From: Alloprevotella sp.
GTDB taxonomy: Bacteria; Bacteroidota; Bacteroidia; Bacteroidales; Muribaculaceae
Direction: 5' to 3'
Length of the DNA: 64,000 nucleotides
Assembly: GCA_023663135.1 (NCBI GenBank)
Contig: JAMPIE010000005.1
Coordinates: 1 to 64,000, forward strand
Part shown: piece by piece, positions 1 to 8,845 of the stretch
Layout of the letters: each line of letters starts with the position of its first letter
How positions within the stretch are numbered: position 1 is the stretch's first letter
Notes under the pieces: model-generated
Databases searched by the model: none
What the model was told of the DNA's origin: nothing
Seen by the model: the letters and a program-made list of their open reading frames with translations, nothing else
Translations under genes and position numbers: made by a program

Positions 1-381
1 ACCCCCGTCAGCCACTCCCAAGTCAATCTCCTCCGAAGCCACACCCTCCACTACGCCCTCATCCTCGACGCCGACCTCTTCCACGCCCGACATTCCGGCT
101 CCACCTTCGACTCCCTCCTCCAAGCCATAACCCCCATCTTCTGCGGCGCCCCCGGCTCAGCCCTAATCCTTGTCAGCGACTCTGCCCGCCACCCCCGCTC
201 CGGCTTCGCCAAGATGGTTCGCAACCAGCCCCACCTTCTCCCCGACGCCGCCCGCCCCGAACTAATCCACTCCACCGGTTCACCGCCCTGCCTTGATACC
301 CCCTGGATAATCCCCTGGATACCCCCGGATATAAGTCCCCTGCCTCAAATTCCTAACTCCTCATTGGCCTTGAGCGCATAA
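1..381 (+). CDS. C-terminal end of an unrecognised protein (5' end outside window)
   Basis: A frame open from base 1 to a TAA at 379-381 encodes 126 residues with the C-ending codon use of the neighbouring genes, so it is probably the end of a real gene. The first 90 residues contain a hydrophobic strand followed by Asp-Ala-Asp (YALILDADLFHA) and a second hydrophobic strand (SALILVSDS). The last 35 residues are proline- and tryptophan-rich and look like an unstructured tail. The layout loosely recalls the C-terminal helicase lobe of PriA-type proteins, but no diagnostic motif is present and I do not assign a function. It points towards smpB on the opposite strand. Confidence 0.5.
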   Translation, partial: TPVSHSQVNLLRSHTLHYALILDADLFHARHSGSTFDSLLQAITPIFCGAPGSALILVSDSARHPRSGFAKMVRNQPHLLPDAARPELIHSTGSPPCLDTPWIIPWIPPDISPLPQIPNSSLALSA

Positions 382-477
382 GCGGGATGCCGCGCCCCGC
401 CCCTCAGCCCCTTCGACCGCAAGGCCAAAGAAATCCAAGCGTCGGCAAGAGCTCCTTGACATCCTTACATTTTCCCG

Positions 478-933
478 TCAGCGGTCCATGGCGCGCGCCA
501 TAGCCCTCTTGTCGTCGCGTTCTCTGATGCTCTGCCGCTTGTCATATTCTTTCTTGCCTCGGGCCACTCCGATTACGAGCTTGGCCAAGCCGCGCTCGTT
601 GATAAACAGCCTGAGAGGGACAATGGTAAAGCCGGTCTCCTTGCCATTCTTGCCCAAGTCGCGTATCTCCTTGCGCGACAGCAGTAGCTTGCGGTCGCGG
701 CGTGTGGCATGATTGTTATATGTGCCGTAAAAATATTCGGCTATATACATATTCTTGACCCACACCTCGCCATTGTCAACGTAGCAAAAGGTGTCGGCAA
801 GCGAGGCTTTTCCTTGTCGGATCGACTTGATTTCAGTGCCGGTGAGCACTATGCCGGCAGTATACGTGTCGGTGATGGCATAGTCAAAGGTGGCTCGGCG
901 GTTTTTAATGTTTATATCTGAAGCCTTTTTCAT
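478..933 (-). CDS. smpB: SsrA-binding protein SmpB
   Basis: SmpB binds tmRNA and delivers it to stalled ribosomes for trans-translation in the cytoplasm. The 151-residue product has the family length and its hallmarks: an N-terminal [10 protein letters not shown] segment, the [19 protein letters not shown] core, a central [19 protein letters not shown] stretch, and a basic C-terminal tail ([19 protein letters not shown]) that in the family folds into the ribosomal A site. Its ATG overlaps the TGA of the upstream membrane-protein gene (ATGA, 930-933), so the two are probably co-transcribed and translationally coupled. No terminator is obvious in the 96 bp downstream. Confidence 0.97.
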   Translation of the reverse strand: MKKASDINIKNRRATFDYAITDTYTAGIVLTGTEIKSIRQGKASLADTFCYVDNGEVWVKNMYIAEYFYGTYNNHATRRDRKLLLSRKEIRDLGKNGKETGFTIVPLRLFINERGLAKLVIGVARGKKEYDKRQSIRERDDKRAMARAMDR

Positions 934-1475
934 AGAAGCATTATCAAGAGAGGGGGGATGATGGAAGAGACTACGGCCAAGATAACAAAGGTAACCTCCT
1001 TATCAAGGTCAACATGGAGAAACTCTCGTCCCCGCCAGGCCACTACGGCCAGGTAGAGATAGAGAAAGTTGACTATCGCAAAGTCGCTCGGAAGGCAATT
1101 CCTTACCAGACCCACAAGAGCCATAAGCCCGGTCATACATAGCGCATAGAGGCGGATATCGCGATCTGTGGCTGCTGCCCCGTGACGAGTCACGCGCGGC
1201 ATATAGGCCGTAAGGGCAAGAATGGCTATAAAATAGCCCGCCAAATAGGCCACAAATTCTATCAACGCTCCCGGCATCACCGACATAAACTCCTCGCCTC
1301 GGTGATAGACCAAGGTGAGGAAGCGCGTAAGCGATGTCAGCGCCGCCAAGGGCAGGAGGCCGCGGCGCATGAGCAGGTCAGGCCCACTCTTGTCGGCCGA
1401 CACATCTTCCCATCCGCTGCGAGGCGAAAGAAATATCTGGAAAAGAAGCTTAAGATAGTGGCCCATCTGTTTCAC
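930..1475 (-). CDS. Yip1-like polytopic membrane protein
   Basis: This 181-residue protein starts with a short amphipathic segment ([16 protein letters not shown]) typical of bacterial YIP1-domain proteins and then has about five hydrophobic segments, ending in a very hydrophobic C terminus. It should sit in the inner membrane. Function in bacteria is not established. Its stop overlaps the smpB start by 4 bp, so the pair forms a two-gene unit driven by a -7 box at 1510-1517. The family call rests on the N-terminal motif and topology; an unclassified membrane protein is the alternative. Confidence 0.7.
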   Translation of the reverse strand: MKQMGHYLKLLFQIFLSPRSGWEDVSADKSGPDLLMRRGLLPLAALTSLTRFLTLVYHRGEEFMSVMPGALIEFVAYLAGYFIAILALTAYMPRVTRHGAAATDRDIRLYALCMTGLMALVGLVRNCLPSDFAIVNFLYLYLAVVAWRGREFLHVDLDKEVTFVILAVVSSIIPPLLIMLL

Positions 1476-1509
1476 ACAAGGAGGAGGATGATTGAGGGAT
1501 TCAAAGGGG

Positions 1510-1517
1510 CAAAGGTA
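1510..1517 (-). promoter_or_regulatory. -7 box for the Yip1-like gene and smpB
   Basis: On the minus strand this reads TACCTTTG, a perfect Bacteroidota -7 element. Transcription would begin near 1503, about 28 nt upstream of the ATG. A TTTTTTG run lies immediately upstream, a pattern also seen at 6658 and 54523. Confidence 0.7.
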
Positions 1518-1609
1518 AACAAAAAATATGGATTATCGCGCATGATTGGACGACAACCGGCAGCAAAAAATCTCGGTAAGCCACCCACACGACCACGACT
1601 GCAAATAAT

Positions 1610-1641
1610 TTTGCACCCACAAAGAGATTTCATTACCTTTG
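1610..1641 (+). promoter_or_regulatory. Promoter (-33 TTTG, -7 TACCTTTG) for the LysE-type exporter
   Basis: TTTG at 1610-1613 and TACCTTTG at 1634-1641 are separated by 20 nt, the spacing of Bacteroidota housekeeping promoters. The expected start, about 7 nt after the -7 box, falls at or next to the ATG at 1650, so the mRNA may be nearly leaderless. Confidence 0.75.
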
Positions 1642-1649
1642 CACCCTTG

Positions 1650-2300
1650 ATGGAAACTATCCTGTATATAATTTTCGCAGGCATCATGATTGGCATCCTC
1701 ATCTCGGCCCCCATGGGGCCAATAGGAGTGCTCGTCATTCAGCGCACGCTCAACCGCGGGCGCCGAAAAGGCCTGGCCACAGGATTAGGCGCCTCGCTGA
1801 GCGACATCATATACTGCCTCTTGACCGCCTTTGGCCTCTCGTTTGTCAACGATTTCATCGCCTCTCATCGAGCTCCCCTACAGCTCGCCGGCTCGCTGGT
1901 CCTCGTGGCCTACGGCATCTTCCTTTTCCTCAACAACCCCTCGCGGCGCGTGGAGTTTCCTTCAGCCCCGGGACACCCCGGCACTTTCCTCCGCGATTTT
2001 GCCACCGGATTTCTCCTCACCTTCTCCAATCCCCTCATCCTCTTTTTTATCATTGGCCTATTTGCCCGGTTTAACTTCCTCGACCTCCCGACGTCGGCCG
2101 CCCATTATGTCGTGGGCTTCCTGTTTATTGCCGTAGGAGCCGTCGGGTGGTGGACCGGCATCACATATCTTATCGACCACATCCGGGGACGGTTTACCAT
2201 CAAGTCGATGAGACGCATCAATAGGGCTATAGCCGTCCTGGTGGTCCTGATGGCCGGCTTTGGTCTCTACGACTCCCTCTCTCGCATCATAGGCCAATAA
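1650..2300 (+). CDS. LysE/RhtB-family amino-acid exporter
   Basis: The 216-residue product is an inner-membrane protein with six hydrophobic segments. It has the LysE-family N terminus (GIMIGILISAPMGPIGVLVIQRTL, where the glycine/proline turn and conserved glutamine are typical) and the TGFLLTFSNPLILFFIIGLF segment with its family Asn-Pro. LysE/RhtB proteins export amino acids or related metabolites by proton exchange; the substrate here cannot be told. I chose the ATG at 1650 because the hydrophobic N terminus begins there and the promoter lies just upstream; an in-frame extension to 1182 runs antisense through the neighbouring gene. The CBM9-like gene follows 48 bp downstream. Confidence 0.88.
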   Translation: METILYIIFAGIMIGILISAPMGPIGVLVIQRTLNRGRRKGLATGLGASLSDIIYCLLTAFGLSFVNDFIASHRAPLQLAGSLVLVAYGIFLFLNNPSRRVEFPSAPGHPGTFLRDFATGFLLTFSNPLILFFIIGLFARFNFLDLPTSAAHYVVGFLFIAVGAVGWWTGITYLIDHIRGRFTIKSMRRINRAIAVLVVLMAGFGLYDSLSRIIGQ

Positions 2301-2348
2301 ACTTCTTCTTCGCTTCGCTCCGAGCCAAATGCCAAACTCTTAATCCTC

Positions 2349-3002
2349 ATGGATCCTCTTCACATCCCCTTCATCCCCGCACTTTCCGATGCCGCCACTC
2401 TCGCCGACGCGGCCTCAATCCTTGACGAGCAAGGCCAACGCATCATCATCGACTCGCTCAACTGGCCCGACCAATATCCCTACCACCCTCTGACGGTGGC
2501 CTCGCTCGGTCATGACGGCAAGGAGATTTATGTCGACTTCTTCGTCAGATGCAACTACCTCCGAGCTGTTAATGTCGACAACAATTCCCACGTCCATGAA
2601 GACTCCTGCGTAGAGTTTTTCGTGGCTCCCGAGGGCCGCGCTCCATACTTCAACTTTGAGTTCAACTGCATTGGGACCATCCACGCAGCCCGTCGCACCG
2701 ACCGACATAACGGCTCCAACCTCTCCGACGAGCAACTTGCCACCGTAAGACGATATGCATCTTGTGGCTCCAGACCCTTTGAAGAGCTCGAGGGCCTCTT
2801 TACCTGGAATTTATGCGCCGCAATCCCCTTAACTCTCATGGGACTGCAATGGGAGGGAAAGCCCATCGAGCTAATGGGCAATTTCTACAAATGCGCCGAC
2901 AAGACCACCTTCCCCCACTTCCTCTCCTGGGCCCCCATCGAAACCCCAACCCCCGACTTTCATCGGCCCGAGTTCTTCTCTAAAATAATCCTTGACGCTT
3001 AA
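2349..3002 (+). CDS. CBM9-like carbohydrate-binding domain protein
   Basis: This 217-residue protein matches the CBM9-like single-domain proteins common in Bacteroidales. It has a strand-rich core with KEIYVDFFVRC, then EDSCVEFFVAPEG, then YFNFEFNCIGTIHAARR, the pattern of the family in which acidic and aromatic residues line the sugar site. No signal peptide is visible, so a cytoplasmic location is likely, which is odd for a polysaccharide-binding module. It lies 12 bp upstream of the RSH gene, so the two are probably co-transcribed. Ligand and role are unknown. Confidence 0.75.
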   Translation: MDPLHIPFIPALSDAATLADAASILDEQGQRIIIDSLNWPDQYPYHPLTVASLGHDGKEIYVDFFVRCNYLRAVNVDNNSHVHEDSCVEFFVAPEGRAPYFNFEFNCIGTIHAARRTDRHNGSNLSDEQLATVRRYASCGSRPFEELEGLFTWNLCAAIPLTLMGLQWEGKPIELMGNFYKCADKTTFPHFLSWAPIETPTPDFHRPEFFSKIILDA

Positions 3003-3014
3003 TCTCATCTCGCT

Positions 3015-4907
3015 ATGGCTACCGACGACTATGACCACTATGAAGACCTCATCCAGCTCAAAGGCGAGCATGTGTTTCAGGTGATGGCACAAAGGGTGTC
3101 GCAAGAGGAGATGTCGCTCATGCGCGACGCATTTGACTTTGCACGCGCAGCACATCGCGGCCAGCGACGCAAGACCGGCGAGCCCTACATCCTACACCCC
3201 ATAGCCGTTGCGACCATCGCCGCCGAGGAGCTGATGCTTGGCGCCAATCCCGTGGCCGCCTGCTTCCTCCACGACGTGGTGGAAGACACCCCCCACACCA
3301 TAGAGGAAATTCGTCTCCGTTTTGGCGACGACGTAGCCTTCCTCGTGGAGATTGTCACCAAAAAGAAAAAAGAACATTACGACGAGTCGAAGCAGGTCGA
3401 CAACTTCCGCCAGATGCTCATGTCGGCTCGATATGACATCCGTGCCCTCCTGGTGAAACTTGCCGACCGCCTCCATAATATGCGGACTCTCTCCTCCATG
3501 CGTCCCGACAAGCAGATGAAAATTGCCGGCGAGACCGACTATTTTTACGCCCCGCTGGCCACTCGCCTCGGCCTATACAAGGTGAAGACCGAGCTCGAAA
3601 ACCTAAGCTTTCGCTTCCGTTGCCCCCACGAGTTTGAACACCTGCGCACTCTCATTGCCAATGACGAGATGGCTCAAGCCCATCGTCTTAGCCGCTTTGC
3701 CGACCAGATAGGAGATAACCTCAAAGAGGCTGGAATTAAAGCCGAAGTGTCGGTGGAATATCGCGAACCCTACAGCATCTGGCGCAAGATGCACAAGTTT
3801 GACGACGACTTCAACCATCTCAAGTATCGACACTTCACCGAAGTGGTATACTCCACTCCCGAAGGGATGAGCGAAAAAGATATGGCTCTGAAAATCTACT
3901 CCGTCCTCACCGACCGCTTCATGGAGAAGCCCGGAGGCATCATCAACTACATTGACGCCCCGAAGGAAAATGGATACCAGAGCTTCCACGTCAAGCTCTT
4001 AGCCGACTTTGGCCGTTGGCAAGAAGTCCACATCAGCTCGCAAAGGATGGTCAGAGACTCACGCCTCGGATGCGTGGCTGAGCGAAACGACGACGAAGAC
4101 ACTATCCACCGATGGATCGAAAAGTTTCGCGGTGTGCTCCGCGACATCGCCGCCCACGGCTCTGAGGGCTCCAACTTCATCGAAAGAGTTGTCACATCGT
4201 TTTACAACGATGACATCATGACCTTCACCCCAAAGGGCGACCCGGTAGTACTTCCACAGAAAGCCACCGTCATCGACTTTGCATATGAGGTCGATGCCTC
4301 TTTGGGAGCCCACGCAAAGTATGCCCGCGTCAACGGATTTCTCACTTCCGTCCGCTCGCAGCTCAGACGCGGCGACGTGGTGGAGATCTTCACCCACCCC
4401 GAGAGCCATCCCAAGGAGGAGTGGCTCGATTCGTGCGTCAGCTATAAGGCCCGAAAGGAAATCCGCGAGTATCTCGCCTCAAGGCCCGCCCCTCGCTATA
4501 GGCGATGCCCCCTGTGCAACCCCATTCCGGGCGAAGAGGTGGTGGGCTTTGCCCTCCCCGATGCGCCACAAGAAGTCACAATCCATAAGCGCGACTGCCC
4601 TGAGGCCATAAGTTTAGCCTCGCAACATGGCGACTCCATTGTGGCCGTTGACTTCACACCCGACCAGACGCTCTATCCGGTGACCATTACCGTCCGAGCC
4701 GTCGACCGTTTCCATCTATTCGTCGACCTCGTTGACACCATCACCAATCGCCTCGGGCTGTCGATAGCCGCCATCAAGACCGAGACCGCCGACGACATCT
4801 CGCTCGTCACCATCTCCTTTGCCGTCCACTCGGCCGACGAGCTCCACGCCGTCACGGCCGACATTCACGCCATGGCCGACGTTGACGAGGTCAAGAGGGT
4901 TGAGTGA
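3015..4907 (+). CDS. RSH-family (p)ppGpp hydrolase with degenerate synthetase domain
   Basis: The 630-residue protein has full RelA/SpoT architecture: HD hydrolase (about 40-200), synthetase-like region (220-375), TGS (400-460), a short Cys-containing segment (500-545) and a C-terminal ACT domain (560-630). The hydrolase residues are intact: H61 in YILHP, HDVVED at 86-91 and D151 in KLADRLHNMRT. The synthetase region keeps YSIWRKM and NGYQSFH, but the Arg-x-Lys substrate motif upstream is replaced by EYREP and the magnesium-binding Asp region reads FNHLKYR. I infer a hydrolase-dominant or hydrolase-only enzyme. Its last 43 bp overlap the 3' end of the opposing symporter gene. Confidence 0.93.
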   Translation: MATDDYDHYEDLIQLKGEHVFQVMAQRVSQEEMSLMRDAFDFARAAHRGQRRKTGEPYILHPIAVATIAAEELMLGANPVAACFLHDVVEDTPHTIEEIRLRFGDDVAFLVEIVTKKKKEHYDESKQVDNFRQMLMSARYDIRALLVKLADRLHNMRTLSSMRPDKQMKIAGETDYFYAPLATRLGLYKVKTELENLSFRFRCPHEFEHLRTLIANDEMAQAHRLSRFADQIGDNLKEAGIKAEVSVEYREPYSIWRKMHKFDDDFNHLKYRHFTEVVYSTPEGMSEKDMALKIYSVLTDRFMEKPGGIINYIDAPKENGYQSFHVKLLADFGRWQEVHISSQRMVRDSRLGCVAERNDDEDTIHRWIEKFRGVLRDIAAHGSEGSNFIERVVTSFYNDDIMTFTPKGDPVVLPQKATVIDFAYEVDASLGAHAKYARVNGFLTSVRSQLRRGDVVEIFTHPESHPKEEWLDSCVSYKARKEIREYLASRPAPRYRRCPLCNPIPGEEVVGFALPDAPQEVTIHKRDCPEAISLASQHGDSIVAVDFTPDQTLYPVTITVRAVDRFHLFVDLVDTITNRLGLSIAAIKTETADDISLVTISFAVHSADELHAVTADIHAMADVDEVKRVE

Positions 4908-6103
4908 TCGCTGCGCCCGAAGAAGCGGTCGACGATGAGCGCCAAGGCTCCGTCGCCCGTCACGTTGCAGGCTGTCCCAAAACTATCCATGGCTATGTAA
5001 AGGGCTATCATCAGCGCGTTGTCAGCCTCCGTGAAGCCGAGAATTCCACTCAACACTCCCAAAGCTGCCATGATGGCTCCGCCGGGCACCCCAGGCGCTG
5101 CCACCATAGTGATGCCTAACATAGCTATGAAGCCGGCAAACTGCGACAGGCTATAGTCATAGCCATGAGCTATCATCAGAGCCAGCGCACAGGCCACTAT
5201 CTTCATCGTCGACCCCGATAGATGTATAGTGGCACAAAGCGGGATTGTGAAGTCGGCCACATCAGCATTAATTCCCATCGCCTTGGCCTGACGAAGTGTT
5301 ACTGGTATCGTGGCGGCCGACGACGAGGTGCCCAAGGCCGTGAAATAGGCCGGCAGCATAGTCCACAGACACTTTAGAGGGCTCTTACCGTCTATCAATG
5401 CGCCTATCACATATTGCACCAAAAGCAACACTATGTGCATCACAAATATCACTCCTATCACCTTTATAAATGAAAGGAGAATTCCTCCCGTCTGGCCCGT
5501 CATGGTCATATTGAGGAAGATGCCAAAGATATAAAGCGGCAACAGGGGCACTATGGCTGTCCTTATCACCGTCACTATGACATCCCTGAAGTCGGACAAG
5601 AAGCCCCGCAGAGCATCTTTCCCCGCCGGGAAGCGCGACACGCAAAGACCCAGGATAAAAGCCAGCGCCAGTGCCGAGGTGACTGTCATCAATGGTGTCA
5701 TCTCGATGGTAAAGAAGGGCTCGATGGATCTCTGTCCACCCTCGGCTGCGATATATCGATCAACCATCACCAGCGACGGAAAAAATGTTGACCCTGTGAA
5801 ATAGCTAAAAAAACCAGATGCAAGGGTAGCTATATAGGCCAAAGCCACTGTAAAAAGCAGCATCCTCCCGGCTTTTGCTCCTATTTCGTCAATGGCCGGA
5901 GCCACCAATCCGACGATAAGCAGCGGTATGATAAACCCAAGAAACTGGCTGAAGATGGCATTAAATGTCATGAATATCCTCGCTGCCCATCCGGGGAAGA
6001 AGCAGCCACACCCTATGCCAAGGGCTATGGCGATAAATATCCGGGCAAGGAGCGGGAGGCGCAGCCGCCTCAAGGTGCCGCTGTGTGATGATGACTCTGT
6101 CAT
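4865..6103 (-). CDS. Dicarboxylate/amino acid:cation symporter (DAACS family)
   Basis: This 412-residue inner-membrane protein resembles GltP/SstT-type transporters, which import acidic amino acids, C4-dicarboxylates or serine with Na+ or H+. Diagnostic elements are the serine-rich hairpin ALGTSSSAATIPVTLR, the PLCATIHLSGSTMKIV segment, GVPGGAIMAALGVLSG and the C-terminal DSFGTACNVTGDGALALIVDR, where Asp and Asn contact substrate and cation in the family. Substrate choice cannot be read from the sequence. It lies 28 bp downstream of the SPOR gene and probably shares its transcript. Its 3' end overlaps the convergent RSH gene by 43 bp. Confidence 0.92.
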   Translation of the reverse strand: MTESSSHSGTLRRLRLPLLARIFIAIALGIGCGCFFPGWAARIFMTFNAIFSQFLGFIIPLLIVGLVAPAIDEIGAKAGRMLLFTVALAYIATLASGFFSYFTGSTFFPSLVMVDRYIAAEGGQRSIEPFFTIEMTPLMTVTSALALAFILGLCVSRFPAGKDALRGFLSDFRDVIVTVIRTAIVPLLPLYIFGIFLNMTMTGQTGGILLSFIKVIGVIFVMHIVLLLVQYVIGALIDGKSPLKCLWTMLPAYFTALGTSSSAATIPVTLRQAKAMGINADVADFTIPLCATIHLSGSTMKIVACALALMIAHGYDYSLSQFAGFIAMLGITMVAAPGVPGGAIMAALGVLSGILGFTEADNALMIALYIAMDSFGTACNVTGDGALALIVDRFFGRSDHSTLLTSSTSAMA

Positions 6104-6131
6104 GTCTGTCTCTATTATATGCCGTCTTATC

Positions 6132-6626
6132 TCACCTTATAATATTGTCACGCACCACTCTAATCTCCTTGGCAGAGCGAGGGAAGGCTGCGCGAAGGGC
6201 CTCTGCAGCCTCTGCGGCCTCTGCCTGGGTCTTAAAGTCGCCCACCCTCAAGCGCCAATAGGGCGCATTGTATGTGACATACGTGCGATATTCCGGAAAA
6301 CGCGAGCTCACTGCATTGGCACGACTATGGGCACTCGACTTGGCAGTCGATGGGTTGTTGTCAAGAAACACTTGCACTCGGTAGCCCCCCGTGCGCTGGC
6401 GTGTAGCTGCCTCCGACGAGAGGGTCTCGTCGGCCGTCTCCCCCTTCTCCCGGCACTCCAGCAGGCGCGTCAGAGCCTCGGGTTGTGCCACTGTATTGCG
6501 TCCTCCGAGGGTTATTTCGCTGATGATGGTCACGGTGGTGTCGGCCTTCTCCCGGATCGAAACCGCGTATGCGGCTACGACACCTACCGTTATGGCTGTC
6601 ACAATGCTATATATTTTCTTGGTCAT
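6132..6626 (-). CDS. SPOR-domain membrane-anchored protein
   Basis: The 164-residue product has one N-terminal membrane anchor (KKIYSIVTAITVGVVAAYAV) and a C-terminal SPOR domain (about 90-164: GYRVQVFLDN ... YWRLRVGDF ... AAFPRSAKEIRVV). SPOR domains bind denuded peptidoglycan glycan strands, often at the division septum. I take the ATG at 6626 because it begins the membrane anchor and lies about 25 nt downstream of the predicted transcription start; a longer frame would start inside the promoter. The symporter follows 28 bp downstream. Confidence 0.85.
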   Translation of the reverse strand: MTKKIYSIVTAITVGVVAAYAVSIREKADTTVTIISEITLGGRNTVAQPEALTRLLECREKGETADETLSSEAATRQRTGGYRVQVFLDNNPSTAKSSAHSRANAVSSRFPEYRTYVTYNAPYWRLRVGDFKTQAEAAEAAEALRAAFPRSAKEIRVVRDNIIR

Positions 6627-6657
6627 CTCATTTCTATGATAGGTTATGCATCGTCTG

Positions 6658-6665
6658 CAAAGATA
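6658..6665 (-). promoter_or_regulatory. -7 box for the SPOR gene and symporter
   Basis: The minus strand reads TATCTTTG, preceded by TTTTTTG. A start near 6650 would give a leader of about 25 nt. Confidence 0.65.
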
Positions 6666-6908
6666 AACAAAAAACACCGATTTTGCCGCATTTTTCTTTT
6701 TACACAGACATAAGTGTGGCCATTTCAAGTAAAATGAGTAATTTTACACGCTGATTTGATACTTGCCCTTTGTAAAAATGGCTATTCTCCACTGCGATAA
6801 CCTCATATCACGTTCATTCTTAAGCTCTTGCAACGCCGCCCTTCCCTTGGCCCCCGGCCACGGGGTTGTGGTTGTGTGCTTCCTGTCTATCCGCCCTTGA
6901 AGATTGCA

Positions 6909-7883
6909 ATGGAAAATATCATCTCAGAGCCCATCATCTTTGACCCCATCCTCAAAAAGGTAATTTGGGGCGGCACTAAAATAAGCCAATATAAGCAGAT
7001 AGGGCTATCTGATGACAAGATTGGCGAGAGCTGGGAAATCTCCGGCATGGAGGGGCAGGTCTCGGTGGTGGCTTCCGGCGCTTATGCCGGCCTATCGCTC
7101 CACGATCTCATCTCGCGCTTCGGCCCCCAGCTTCTCGGCTCAAAGGTGATGGAGCGTTATGGCACAGAGTTTCCCATCTTAGTGAAGCTCATCGATGCCA
7201 CCGACGACCTATCGATGCAGGTTCATCCTGGCACCGACCTCGCTCGCGACCGCCACGGATGCCGAGGCAAGACCGAGATGTGGTATGTCATCGCTGCCGA
7301 CAGTGGCTCGGCCGTCAAGGTAGGCCTCCGTCAGCCCATCACTCCCGACCAATATGAGACTTTGGTGGCCAATGGCCATTTCGCCGACATGGTCACCACT
7401 CATCCCACGCACCCGGGCGACGTCTTCTTCCTCCCCCCGGGCACTGTCCACGCTATAGGCTCGGGCAATCTCTTGGTAGAGATTCAAGAAGCCAGCGATA
7501 TCACTTATCGCATCGACGACTATGGACGCCTCGATGCCAACGGCCATCGTCGTGAGCTCCACACCTCCATGGCAAAGGATGCCATCGACTATGCCACCCG
7601 GACTGACTACCGCCAGCCCAGCCCCTCGTCCGATGCTGACGATGCCCAGCTCATTCGTTGCAGCTATTTCTCCGTGCGCCGCATCCGGGTTCACGGCTGC
7701 CAAAACATCCCCATGGGTCATGAAGCCTTCAGCGTCATAGTATGCGTCGATGGTTCTCTCGACCTCCTCTCAGACCATGGGAACGTCACCAACCTTAGCC
7801 GCGGACAGAGCGCCCTCATCCCCGCCGCCGCCATTTCTCTTGAAGCCCGCGGCAAGGCCACCATCCTCCTCGTCAGACCTTGA
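6909..7883 (+). CDS. manA: Mannose-6-phosphate isomerase (class I, cupin)
   Basis: ManA interconverts fructose-6-phosphate and mannose-6-phosphate, feeding GDP-mannose and GDP-fucose synthesis. The 324-residue protein is the short form. It has KLIDATDDLSMQVHP (zinc-ligand region), GKTEMWYVI, FFLPPGTVHAIGSGNLLVEI (second zinc-ligand region) and DITYRIDDYGR, which carries the catalytic arginine of the family. The start at 6909 is preferred because MENIISEPIIFDP is the usual family N terminus; the 27 codons upstream are basic and do not look like this protein. No consensus promoter was found upstream. It ends facing tpiA, with a shared hairpin between them. Confidence 0.95.
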   Translation: MENIISEPIIFDPILKKVIWGGTKISQYKQIGLSDDKIGESWEISGMEGQVSVVASGAYAGLSLHDLISRFGPQLLGSKVMERYGTEFPILVKLIDATDDLSMQVHPGTDLARDRHGCRGKTEMWYVIAADSGSAVKVGLRQPITPDQYETLVANGHFADMVTTHPTHPGDVFFLPPGTVHAIGSGNLLVEIQEASDITYRIDDYGRLDANGHRRELHTSMAKDAIDYATRTDYRQPSPSSDADDAQLIRCSYFSVRRIRVHGCQNIPMGHEAFSVIVCVDGSLDLLSDHGNVTNLSRGQSALIPAAAISLEARGKATILLVRP

Positions 7884-7904
7884 TGAAAACGGCGTAAAAA
7901 AATT

Positions 7905-7944
7905 AGCTGCACCATAGCCTCTCTCATTGAGGCATGGTGCAGCC
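7905..7944 (-). terminator. Terminator hairpin between manA and tpiA
   Basis: A stem of 11 plus 5 bp with one bulged A (left arm AGCTGCACCAT-A-GCCTC, right arm GAGGCATGGTGCAGCC) lies between the two convergent stops. On the minus strand it is followed by a run of seven T, giving tpiA a good intrinsic terminator. On the plus strand the T-tract is weak. Confidence 0.8.
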
Positions 7945-7964
7945 AATTGATTTCTTATAGGGGG

Positions 7965-8723
7965 TTAGTTCCAGGCATCTACGATGCCCATGAAGTCGCC
8001 ACACTTGAGCGAGGCGCCGCCGATGAGGCCGCCGTCCACGTCGGGCTTGGCAAAGAGAGCCTTGGCATTTGAAGGCTTGCAGCTGCCGCCATAGAGGATA
8101 GAGGTATCGTCGGCAACCTGCTGGCCATACTTGCCGGCGATGACGCTGCGGATATAGGCATGGATTTCCTCGGCCTGGTCGTCCGTGGCCGTTTTGCCGG
8201 TACCGATTGCCCATACAGGCTCATAAGCCAAGATGATCTTGCCGAAGTCTTCGGCTGATAGGTTAAAGAGCCCCTCTTCGATCTGAGCCTTGACCACGTC
8301 GAAGTGCTTGCCGGCTTCGCGCTCCTCCAGCACCTCACCGATGCAGAAGATAGGGGTAAGGCCATTCTCCAAAGCCAAGGCCACCTTCTCGCGAAGGGTC
8401 TCGGAGGTCTCGCCATAATACTGGCGACGCTCTGAGTGACCGAGGATCACATAGGTGGCACCGGTTGATGCAACCATGGGAGCCGACACCTCTCCGGTGT
8501 ATGCGCCGCTCTTGTGATCGGCACAGTTCTCTGCACCAAGGCCGAGCTTCTGCTGGTCTATCACGCCGGCGATGGATGCAAGGTGGGTGAAAGGCACACA
8601 GATGATGACGTCACACTTAGCGTCGCGTTCCTTAAGGGCCTCATTCACTTCCTTGGCCAGGGCTACGCCTTCAGGCAGCGTGGTGTTCATCTTCCAGTTG
8701 CCTGCTACAATATTTTTTCTCAT
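7965..8723 (-). CDS. tpiA: Triosephosphate isomerase
   Basis: TpiA interconverts dihydroxyacetone phosphate and glyceraldehyde-3-phosphate in glycolysis. The 252-residue product has all family signatures: the N-terminal NWKMN with substrate-binding Asn and Lys, VILGHSERR with the electrophilic His, [14 protein letters not shown] with the catalytic Glu and loop 6, and the phosphate-binding [12 protein letters not shown] and [10 protein letters not shown]. It is monocistronic: its own -7 box lies upstream and a strong hairpin ends it. Confidence 0.98.
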   Translation of the reverse strand: MRKNIVAGNWKMNTTLPEGVALAKEVNEALKERDAKCDVIICVPFTHLASIAGVIDQQKLGLGAENCADHKSGAYTGEVSAPMVASTGATYVILGHSERRQYYGETSETLREKVALALENGLTPIFCIGEVLEEREAGKHFDVVKAQIEEGLFNLSAEDFGKIILAYEPVWAIGTGKTATDDQAEEIHAYIRSVIAGKYGQQVADDTSILYGGSCKPSNAKALFAKPDVDGGLIGGASLKCGDFMGIVDAWN

Positions 8724-8766
8724 TTCAGTTATGTTGGTATATCTGTTTAATTTCAGATTCAGGCCA

Positions 8767-8784
8767 CAAAAATAGCTATTTTTG
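8767..8784. promoter_or_regulatory. Perfect 18-bp palindrome carrying a -7 box on each strand
   Basis: The palindrome CAAAAATAGCTATTTTTG reads TATTTTTG on both strands. The minus-strand copy (8767-8774) is well placed to start tpiA, about 50 nt upstream of its ATG. The plus-strand copy could feed the peptidase genes in addition to their nearer promoter. Confidence 0.6.
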
Positions 8785-8845
8785 TTTGCTTGGCGACATT
8801 TTTACTCAACAAAAAACAGTGCCCTGTATCATCATAGCCTTTTTC

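Noticed and set aside
51-275. 74-codon minus-strand frame near the left edge
   Set aside because: The plus-strand frame through the same bases has typical codon use and a natural stop; the minus frame is Arg/Trp-rich and looks like its shadow.
3947-4195. Small overlapping frames inside the RSH gene
   Set aside because: All lie within a clear coding sequence, in other frames, without start signals.
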